Below, one piece after another: positions 55,058 through 64,000 of a stretch of DNA of 64,000 bases. A program made the translations under genes and the position numbers. Under the pieces are notes generated by a model that saw only the letters and a list, made by a program, of their open reading frames with translations, did no database searches and was not told the origin of the DNA. Where the stretch lies: contig CM032229.1 of NCBI GenBank assembly GCA_019009955.1, positions 76,181,001 through 76,245,000 of the forward strand, in the 5' to 3' direction. Each line of letters begins with the position of its first letter. The stretch's first letter is position 1. This DNA comes from Riptortus pedestris. Taxonomy: Eukaryota; Arthropoda; Insecta; Hemiptera; Alydidae.

Positions 55058-55713
55058 CTGTTACCGTTCTAGCGGTCGCAATTTTTGTTTGATCTTTGCC
55101 AAACTCGATATTTAGTCGTTTTATGTAAAAAGAAAGATTAAGTTAGTTAATGGCTGAAATCGGACCAGTGGGAGGGGGGTTTAAGAGGGGAGGAGTTTCT
55201 AAAATTCGAAATATTTCCGTTACTATACGTCGGATCGAAACATTGTATAGAATCAATCTTATTGCAAATTAGGGGCTCAGGTTAGCCGTGCGAGTTAAAG
55301 CGTTGACCTTTATCTCACATTGTAACCCTAGAGTGGCGAGTTCGATTCTTGCCTGGGCAAAGGAAATTATTTAGTGGCGAAATTCATTAAATAACGTCCT
55401 AAAATCCCACCCTGGCTAGAAAAGGGTGCTAACCTGTAGATAACCCGTCCCGATTAGCCTAAGTTGCAAAAAGTGGACGTTAATAAATAATAATTATTGC
55501 AAATTAAATTTAATATAAATATTGTTATATACATTTATTCTCTATCTTGAATATTTGCATTTTTATGAAATCGGGGCGGATAACGGATAAGTGAGTTTCC
55601 CGCCAAAAGCTAGGTCGGCCGTTTTCTTAACTGTTCGTCTCTCGTGAAATTTTTGTATTGTGAAACTTCACCTGGGAAATCTGCTTACTTTACGCAGCCC
55701 CTGCGTGACGGAA
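54862..55713 (-). mobile_element. Helentron-like repeat with nested SINE
   Basis: Minus orientation. 3' palindrome arms intact with loop ATAA. AT then GT core (54987-55058). Body blocks. 5' hairpin arms ACGCAG/CTGCGT intact. Interrupted by a SINE at 55272-55493; without it the element is about 617 bp. Confidence 0.82.
55272..55493 (+). mobile_element. SINE with 13-bp target duplication (best copy)
   Basis: 222 bp from GGGGCTCAGGTTAGCC to TAATAAATAATAA, flanked by TTATTGCAAATTA at 55259-55271 and 55494-55506. T-arm-like GCGAG-TTCGATT-CTTGC and acceptor-like GCTCAG/CTGGGC pair, so the head is tRNA-derived. The target, a Helentron-like copy, proves recent movement of the SINE. Confidence 0.93.
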
Positions 55714-57206
55714 TTTTTTGACCTATCAGACCAAATGGCTTGGGACATATTGTATTTCAAATTGTTGAAATCTTGATTGTAATTAACAAACTTATTTTGA
55801 GTAATATGTTCGAAACCATTCGTGTCACGCCAAAGCATTATGGTTCTATAGCTTTATTCCGGATGGATAGCAGGGACATATTAAATTATGTTAGTTAAAA
55901 TGAAACTACTAAAGAACGGAAATATCTTCTTATTCTTCTTAGGTTATAAAGGATAATAAGGTGTACGGGTACGTGATAGACTGAAGTAAGGCCATTTTGT
56001 TACTCATGAAATACTACAAATAATGCTCTTTAAAATTTTTAAATCTGTTTGTTCTGTTTTCTGACCAACTTACAGGTAGATTAGTGGCATATTGTTGGGA
56101 AATGAATGTATTGTACTAGTACTTTCGAAATTTTAAATGACTATGTCAATGCTCATAAATGCTCTAAGCAACATTCCTTCAAAATATTTTAAAATGTAAA
56201 CCACGTTTCCCATAGTGCCTAAGTTTTGGATATTTTATTCTTTATTGGAGTTTACTGTTTCCCAAAAAGGACTGGAGTTTGGTGATAAATATTGTCGAGG
56301 AAAAATTAGAAATTCACAAGTTAGCAATTGCCATAGGGTATTGCAGTTTGACAATCTATCTCAGGATAGTAAGGGCAAAGCGGGCACAGTTTATTCATGA
56401 TTTCTATAAGAAAAATAAGTTAATACTTCGTAATATGACTAGCTTAAAATCTTATTTCATAGCACTGTATATCGAACTCGAAATAATGATCCCACCATTG
56501 TAAATGCAGATAAAGGAATTTGAATTGTTGCCCGGGATCGAGGCCCGTTGCTAGAGAGCTAAATTCCTCACCATAGCCTACATCCTCTCTCTGATGTCAC
56601 ATCCCCGGAAAAGTGGATTAGCATTCCGATGGAATTATGTTTTGGACAACCCAAATTACATGCGGGAGCTGCAGTTCTGGCGAGGCAAAGGCGTGTAGCC
56701 TCGGGTTACTTCGGCCGGCTTTTGGCGGAAAAGTGGTTGATGAGGCTTAACAGTGATCAATACTGTCAATCATTATTATGTTCATTGTCCACATTGTTTT
56801 GAATAATCATGTAATTTTTCCCATACAAACTTTTATCACATAGTACATGTGATGATACATGCCCTTTAAACTACAGCTGTATATTAAATGGATGGAATGA
56901 TAAAACCAATAGAAACTATGTACTCATTAAACCTTACATGATATACGCTTACACAACATTTAATGTTTACTGTTTTTGTGATGTGTTATCATCAGAAGTG
57001 TAATTTTTTTTTTTAAGTTTTATTAATAGTTTAAACGAAATAATGTTAAAGGGGATTGAAAGATTGAAAGTGATGGGGCGTCCATCCATCATCCTTTCCA
57101 TTATTATAATTGTTATGGTCTATATAATGTTTAAATAACGGATTGGAAAAAAATACCAATATTCATTGTAAAATGATTACCCAAGCAACGTCGGGTACCA
57201 TAGCTA
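55714..57206. other. Non-coding DNA
   Basis: GC-richer patch at 56525-56745 without recognisable product. At 57180-57207 a CCCAAGCAACGTCGGGTACC-ATAGCTAGTA motif leads into the AT tract; see the mirrored copy near 58415. Confidence 0.4.
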
Positions 57207-57293
<87 letters not shown>

Positions 57294-57308
57294 CTCGTTG
57301 AGTTTTTT

Positions 57309-57313
<5 letters not shown>
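57207..57313. repeat. (AT)n then (GT)n microsatellite
   Basis: AT run 57207-57254, GT run 57257-57289. Confidence 0.93.
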
Positions 57314-57382
<69 letters not shown>

Positions 57383-57509
57383 CAGTTTTGAAAGGACCTC
57401 ATTTTCGTCATCTCCTACGTAGGATCGATGGACATATGAGGAAAATTTTAGAAAATCGCGTCATGAATACAACCTCAATAGCTGATTTCCCTTAAGGGAA
57501 ATCTGCTAA
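57314..57509 (+). mobile_element. Helentron-like repeat, AT core and 3' end
   Basis: AT core to 57375, then ACAGTTTTGAAAGGACCTCA, TAGGATCGATGGACATATGA, and the intact palindrome (loop TTAA) with TGCTAA. The 5' half is absent. Confidence 0.82.
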
Positions 57510-58389
57510 CAAAACAAAGTGCATATTACATAAAAGACACTGAGCCAAACTTGAGCTGAACAACAGAGGAGGCCTACTCATAAAATGCATGCCTAACATT
57601 CCTGAGCATAGCAGTGAATAGCACTATGAGACAGGTAGATTCGTGTTACTATAATGCTTGCTATAGCACTTACACTTTAAAGAGTAAAGCAAGTACAAGC
57701 CGCTTAGCAGGTACAGATTCTCGTACATTACACATTGCATTTTTCATCATGCTATTACCGTGAAATTTATTATTTTATACAAGATCTCAGTTTAGTCGAG
57801 AAAAAGATTATGTTTGTTTTGTATAAGTTCTCTGGTAAAATATTAGTCTGCGTGTATGCATTATAATTCTGAGTAAACCTTTGTCATTCGCGTGGAAGAG
57901 GTGACCTGAATTCACTTTTGAGAACATAAAAGAAATTTTATACCGGGATCTATCTTATTTCCTTTCGATTTCAGTCAAGCATATATTATTGGATTGCTTT
58001 TTTATCAAGCATTATAAAATATTTTCGTTTTAACTCATTTGAAGTATTTTTTAGTTGATATTGTAAACATTTATGTTTCTTCCCTCCAGAGCTTTGAATA
58101 ACCATAATATTTTTTACACCTTCAAAATTTATGTCTTTCATTATTTCAATGCGAATGAGGATAAGGAAGATTCATATAATCTTTAAACTATCTAAGACCG
58201 GTTTCACCAAGTGTGTGGCACCTACGGACCTATATGTTTTAAAAAAGGATCAAATCTAAAACATGATCGTTAGAAAATGGGTTGATAAAAGTAGCTTTCC
58301 CAGCCTTGTTTATCTACTGAACTGGAACCATACTGGATTAAGCCCATGTTTCACTACGCTGTGTAATTCTGGATCTGATAACTGTTTGA
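57510..58389. other. Non-coding DNA
   Basis: No gene or known repeat seen. Confidence 0.4.
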
Positions 58390-58460
58390 ATATATATGTA
58401 TATATATACTATATATATTAGCTAAGGTACCCTGCTTCGCTCGGGAAATCATTAGAGGCT
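58390..58460 (-). repeat. AT tract with mirrored GGTACC motif
   Basis: (AT)n then TTAGCTAAGGTACCCTGCTT and CGCTCGGG; in reverse it matches the motif at 57180-57207. Confidence 0.5.
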
Positions 58461-59036
58461 GAATATTGAGGGTATTTTTATAGCAAGGCTTCAATGTGTA
58501 CAATTATTCTTCCCGTCTGGGCCTATTATTTTTTCATAATGATAATCCAGGTAACTGTAGGGGACTTACAGAATAGTAATTTGAATTAAAAAGAGTAAAT
58601 GAAAATGAGTCAATCCCTCTCTACTGATTGGCACACCGTGATTAATTCAAATCATAATCACGGATGGCATTTATTATAATTAAATAGTATCTATAATGCA
58701 CATATTTTCTGTTAAACACGCTCCGGGCATACATTCTTCAGAAATAACCGGTAGTAAGTATACGTCAAAATATGGGAGGAAATAAGCTACTATATACCAG
58801 AATTAAAGAGTTTGATTCCCCACAACTTTCGCTATCAGTCCTTATGTAAATTCAGCGTGAGTTTGTTTAAAAATTACATAATGAAAATGTTCATATAGTT
58901 TTCATTTCCATTGAAAATAAATAATGTTATTTCCTAGTGAAAATAAATATTAAAGGAGAGGGGGGGGGGGCCGCAGAGATTTATAACCTCACTAATTCGA
59001 ATTATACATAGAACTACCATATAAGTCTAAAAAAAG
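58461..59036. other. AT-rich non-coding DNA
   Basis: Nothing recognised apart from a poly-G run near 58963. Confidence 0.4.
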
Positions 59037-59492
59037 TCCGTCACGCAGGGGCTGCGTAAACTAAGCAGATTTCCCACGTGAAGTTTTACAATAGAGAAAT
59101 TTCAGAATAGAGAGTCAAACAGTTACGGGAACGGCCCGAACTAGCTCTTGACGGAAACTCACGACTAGACCCGAAGTTGGCCGATCTCATCTCAGAAGTT
59201 GAAAACAGAAAAATGCAAATATCTCGGTTAATATTCAAGATACAGAATACATGTATCTATCATTATTTATAGTAAATTTAATTTGCAATAAGATTGATTT
59301 TATACAATTTTGTGATCCGACGTATAGTAACTGAAATATTTCAAATTTTAGAAAATCCTCCCCTCTAATCTCCCCCTTCCACTGGTCCGATTTCAGCCAT
59401 TAACGAACTTGATCTTTATTTTTGCATAAAACGCTTAAATATCGAGTTTGGTAACGATCAAACGAAAATTGCGACCGCTAGAGCGTTAACAG

Positions 59493-59556
<64 letters not shown>

Positions 59557-59680
59557 TTCTGAACGGACCTCATTTTCGTCATCTCCTGGGTAGGATCGAT
59601 GGACATTTGAAGAAATTTTTCGAAACTCGCGTCATGAGTACGACTTCAATAGCTGATTTCCCTGAAGGGAAATCTGCTAA
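59037..59680 (+). mobile_element. Helentron-like repeat, complete copy (644 bp)
   Basis: Same length as the copy at 14085. TCCGTC start, intact 5' hairpin, body, AT core 59496-59552, palindrome with loop TGAA, and TGCTAA end. Confidence 0.8.
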
Positions 59681-62600
59681 AAGTATGTATAATAAAAGTT
59701 ATTTAAAGTGGCTTAATTCCATAGATGTTCGCTAAAAATAGCACAAAACGGGTCTTTATTTGTTTGACCTGAATGGTCTATATATCAGCATGTATATATA
59801 GATATTGGCTTAATTATCGAAGTAATTCTATTAGAGTCTAGAGAGATGAGGGGATGAGTTAATTTTGATTATATAGTCCTGGTTTAGGTAAAAATAAGTC
59901 CGAAATAGGAATATTCCTTGAATTGTAGGCATGCAAGCCTTCTAAAGAGATGTTAAAGGTGTTCTAAGTTATGTTTCTCTCCTTTTGCCCTGACATTCCT
60001 TTTAGGCAACTCCCTATAAATCATGGTGCCATTTTCATTTTTCATGTCCCAGTATATTTACAAAGTACGAATTCTTTTTCTTTATGATTATTAATAGAGT
60101 TGGAGCGTTATTTATGTCTATCGCGTTCTATCATGCGATGAGATTCTTTAACAATAGTCTCCATATACTTGATCTGGAAGCTGTAAGTAAATAATGAATT
60201 CTTAAAATTTTATCAATTCCTTTTGACTTTCTTCACCCCTGATCAAGTGAAATATATTTTTCACGTCTTCAGTGCTTCAGAAAACATCCTTGGAAATGAC
60301 TGTGTTTCTTTGTGTCTATGTCATTCTTTCATTCGTTTAGGTATTTTGTCGCTATTCGAGGAATACTTGATACGATATCTATAGGTTACGAATGAATGGT
60401 TAAAACTTTATCAATTTCTTTTGACGCACGTCTCTCCTAGTTGTGGTCAAAGATATTTTTCACGCTTTCTGTGCTTCAAAAGAAACGAAGAAATCAATGC
60501 CTTAAGACTTCTAGGATGGTAATATTTTTATTTATTTATGACCCAAGATCTGAAATAACGTTATAATTATAGAAAAAAAAATGTAATATTCATGCATTTA
60601 CGGTTATATAATTCAAGGCCAAAACATCACAATTTTATTTATTTTTTTTTCATTTTAAAAAAAGACCAACGTTATGATTTTATGATTAAATCTAATAATC
60701 AGTGCATAAAAATGCATCATTTAAAGATTAATTATTTATTTAAGTTTCAAATAGTGATCCATTAATTAAGAAATAATTCTTTGTGGATAAAATTGAATAA
60801 AAAAAAAAAGAGAGAAATAAATAGTTTAAAATGACTTTACGAAAAAGGAAGAAATAAAACTTGTTTCTGCATTTGTAAACAAGCACACATCATCTTTTGT
60901 TAAATGAATATAAATATTACGATCATGCCAAAAATTAACTTAAAGGAAATATAAGCATTACGTTGAGTTTTGTCAGTCATAAAAAAATATGCAATAGTTT
61001 CGAATAAATTAAGAAAAATATGTTTAAAAAAATAGGTCATTAAAAATGAGTTTTCGTTACAATAAACGAACAAAAGGGTAGTTGGTTAATAAACCCGCTC
61101 ATGTAGGCAACTATTACAAGTTTAATTCTCATCAAATTTATAATAATCCAGTATCTCTACACTAGCTGGAGTATTTCAAACCAAATAACGATTAATCAAG
61201 AAGCAATAAGCTGCAGACTAAGTATTAGATGAGGACTAATGAAGTGGGTAAAAATAGTTGAACTCATTTCATTTTATATCGGCTGAATTTCCAAATCGGA
61301 TAATGTCCAGAGACAGTAGAGAAATTAACAAGTGGTTATGGATTTCAGTTCCAGTCTTGTCGAACATCTAAATATAGCTCTATTCACTAAATAAGTCACA
61401 CCGAAAGCAGATCATTCCATTCAATTGAACTCCGATGTTTCAATAAGTAACCAGCTACCCTCAATCGTACTTGGTATAGCAAACTGGAGAAGCCTTCTCA
61501 AAATATCTAACACTATTCATACTAGAGAGGTTTTATTTTGCTTGCCTTTCATCGACAAAGTTTTCCACCAAATAAAATCCTTTTTTATTTCATTTTTTTT
61601 AATCGTACTATTTTACATGATTTTTTTAAAAAAAAAAGTTTTTACTACACAGTTTTTTGATGAATCAATTTGAAAGGATTGCAGAAAAAAAAAACACTCA
61701 GGATTAAATACACTCATAAAACTTTATCACTGAAATCCATGTTTCGGTTGAAGTGTTCATTTAATTCAATGTATTTTAGTAAGCCCGCTTTGTTAAAAAT
61801 ACATATAAAGCATTACCTTTCTGTAAATTTGATGAACTTAGGTTTCTCAGTTGAGTAAATTATTAGCTTGGCTTTTAAACAAATATGGGAAAATCAAATA
61901 ATTGCAATAAGTTTTTATTTTCTCTTACAAGTTCAATTTATTTCTATATAAATGTACTAACACAATAAGTTGGTGAGCCTCAAAATCCATTTCTAAAAAA
62001 AAAATAGAAAATTAATGATACCAATTGTTTTATTCATTTATTTAATTAATATCAGTATTTTTTTTAAATTGAACACAGATGTCTGATATAAAACAAAAGT
62101 TTTATAATTTTATTATTTTTAACGAGAGTTCCAAGCTTAAAAATTGAGTTTAGAAAATGACGGTTGCTTGAACGTTGCAGGACTAAAACTGTTAATGATG
62201 AAGTCATACAAAAAGCAGACATCTAATCATTAAATAACTTTATATTTAAGATGTCGATGCAATTTTTGGAGAGACAACAGCTTACGCATAATTCCCCTGA
62301 GGAGGAATGGGGTTTTTATTGAAGGCTGGAAATAAGAACAATTCAAACAAATCGGTCAATATTCCAGTTAGAGAAAAATGTGAAGAACAACATTTTTACT
62401 ATGTGTAGCTCTTAAAGTTTTCCAACCACACTCATAATAACGGGGATATTTGGAAATATAAATTTTACCCCTTTTATAAATTCTCAATCGTGATGGTCTT
62501 ATTTTGACAATTAAAGAATTTGATATTTACTTTAAGGTGAAAGATTTAAACAAAGAGTTTTGTGACGTTAAAAAAATAAATTGAGACCGCTAATGCGTGT

Positions 62601-62792
62601 AATGTATACGAAATTAATCAATAGTTATTAGTTTTAATTTTAGAGAAAACGTTACATCTTGAGCTCAAAACGCGTTGGGGAAGAGATAAATATATTAATA
62701 TTATTAGATATTTACAATAATTATATAATAGTAGGTGGGTCTGATGATTCCAGCATTATCCGCAGGATTTGATGAGGGAAGATATATTTAAA
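59681..62792. other. AT-rich non-coding DNA
   Basis: No gene recognised. Holds a diverged ~205-bp tandem duplication (60110-60490). Frames at 61425 and 61670 have no supportable product. Confidence 0.4.
60110..60490. repeat. Diverged ~205-bp tandem duplication
   Basis: ATACTTGAT ... AAAATTTTATCAATTCCTTT ... ATTTTTCACGTCTTCAGTGC at about 60165-60278 recurs as ATACTTGAT ... AAAACTTTATCAATTTCTTT ... ATTTTTCACGCTTTCTGTGC at about 60363-60477. Confidence 0.7.
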
Positions 62793-63290
62793 GACCCTCA
62801 CTCAGGTGCTACGTTAACTAAGATTTTCCACTTGCGCCACGTATATGTATTTATCTCAAATCGTAAAAGTTCAATGAGAACAATCATTGGTATTTATGCT
62901 TCAAAAATGTGCTTCATAATATAACAGCTTATTGTTAATATCACAAGAGTAGGAGTGAAGGTTAACTGAAGGTCGGAAACTAAAAAAAAATGTAAATATC
63001 TCGGTTAATAATAAATATACTGAATAAACATACATAGCAAAATGTACAGAATATTAAATTCTCAATTTAGATTGGTCTTATATAAGTTTTCGATCCGATA
63101 CTTAATGACAGAGATATTTTGAATTTTCGAAATCCCTCATTATACGCCCCCCCCCTCACTGGTCCGATTTCAGCCGTTAACGAACTTGATCTTTATTGTT
63201 ACATAATAAAACGTTTAAATATTGAGTTTAACAACGATCAGGCAAAAATTGTGACCGTTAGACCAATAACAGACAAATATGTCTGTAATA

Positions 63291-63343
<53 letters not shown>

Positions 63344-63493
63344 ATATATATATATAAGTATATAATTTTGAACGGAACTCATTTTCGTTATCCCATCAGT
63401 AGAATCGATGGATGGATGTTTTGAAGACATTTTTCGAAAATCCCATTATGAGTCAACCTCAATAGCTGATTTCCCTCAAGGGAAATCTGCTAA
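62793..63493 (+). mobile_element. Helentron-like repeat, near complete
   Basis: 5' end mutated (CTCACTCAGGTGCTACGTTAACTAAG), second subfamily body like the copy at 28276 (TTGCGCCACGTATATG), AT core 63297-63356, palindrome with loop TCAA, TGCTAA end. Confidence 0.78.
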
Positions 63494-64000
63494 AATGAAA
63501 ATGTACCTTAAATCTCATTTATATGGATTTATTTATATTGTTTTAGCAATATTTGTAATTAGATACGTGACGAGATTAATTTTTTTTTAAATGTATGGGG
63601 ATCTTTGCCAATGTGTTATTAAAAAATAAATAATGTAAACGAATTTATTTGTCGATCGTGAGTTGTTACATCGATGCTATTGTTTATTCGGGAGCTTATT
63701 CAATATTTCCAATTAAAAGATAATTTTGGAGAACGGAACGATGATGAGTTTGATTGCTCCAAATCAATTTCTATGAAGTAGTGAGGTGAAGTTTCAATAA
63801 TAGGGCACTGTAGTTCAAGGTAGTGCCAATTAATGAACAAGGACTATGCTCTATTTTATATTGAATTAATTATATTATTGATTAAATCTATTCTATTATA
63901 AGTAAAAAAACAAAACGCAGTGATGAAAACTCTAATTAATGGTTAGCCAGGATGTTTCATTTTTCGGTTTTTGTCTAAATTAACATTAACCTGAACTTAT
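63494..64000. other. AT-rich non-coding DNA
   Basis: Nothing recognised. Confidence 0.4.

Noticed and set aside
61425..61858. Two adjacent plus-strand frames (82 and 62 codons)
   Set aside because: AT-rich with long A and T runs, no recognisable motif, start context or splice signals; chance frames.

Overview
This window is nuclear DNA from an AT-rich, repeat-dense eukaryote, almost certainly an arthropod. The signs are a Jockey-clade LINE, a DUF4817-type Tc1/mariner-like transposase, a tRNA-derived SINE family, relics of several other LINE groups, and an intronless MATH-BTB (SPOP/TDPOZ-like) gene. I cannot name the species. There are no operons, bacterial ribosome-binding sites or CRISPR arrays. 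Most of the window is transposable-element sequence in various stages of decay, set in AT-rich non-coding DNA.

Layout. 1-5.3 kb: decayed repeats and a putative solo LTR with a clear TATA/Inr promoter (3.27-3.87 kb). 5.3-13.5 kb: a three-level nest. A Helentron-like repeat (5303-6174 and 13386-13516) is split inside its AT core by a Tc1/mariner-like DNA transposon with 142-bp terminal inverted repeats (6175-13385). That transposon's transposase gene is in turn split by a young 5.17-kb Jockey LINE with an 11-bp target-site duplication and a long poly(A) tail (7323-12493). The LINE's ORF2 is intact; its gag looks shifted at a C run. 13.5-22 kb: several Helentron-like copies, one with a long hairpin, and SINEs. 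22.3-22.9 kb: reverse-transcriptase relic. 23.4-27.5 kb: the only complete cellular gene, MATH-BTB on the minus strand (26438-27508). A ~512-bp copy of its 3' end lies 2.4 kb away, wedged between two SINE copies; a degenerate LTR with primer-binding site lies between. 28-39 kb: SINE-in-Helentron nest, a hammerhead/Penelope-like motif (33.6 kb), and a restriction-like-endonuclease LINE relic (35.3-35.6 kb). 39.5-41 kb: a 55-bp minisatellite interrupted by a hAT-like element with an 8-bp target duplication. 41.29-41.38 kb: a small minus-strand coding exon with good splice sites and a start codon. 42.5-46.2 kb: Helentron-like copies and a 338-bp (CA)n tract. 46.9-47.5 kb: repeat-free sequence that may be regulatory. 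48.5-64 kb: SINEs, an RNase H-bearing LINE relic (52.46-53.12 kb), a Jockey-type 3' end (53.84-54.44 kb) and more Helentron-like copies.

The dominant unexplained system is the Helentron-like family, with at least 15 copies here. Its members share a 5' hairpin (ACGCAG/CTGCGT), a CTAAGCAGATTTCCC sub-terminal motif, an AT microsatellite core, and a 3' palindrome whose 8-bp arms stay fixed while the 4-nt loop varies. The terminal motifs are inverted relative to each other. This matches Helentron/HINE (DINE-1-like) architecture, but no replicase is present in the window. The genes here do not form a pathway; the mobile elements are linked by nesting and possibly by shared mobilisation machinery.
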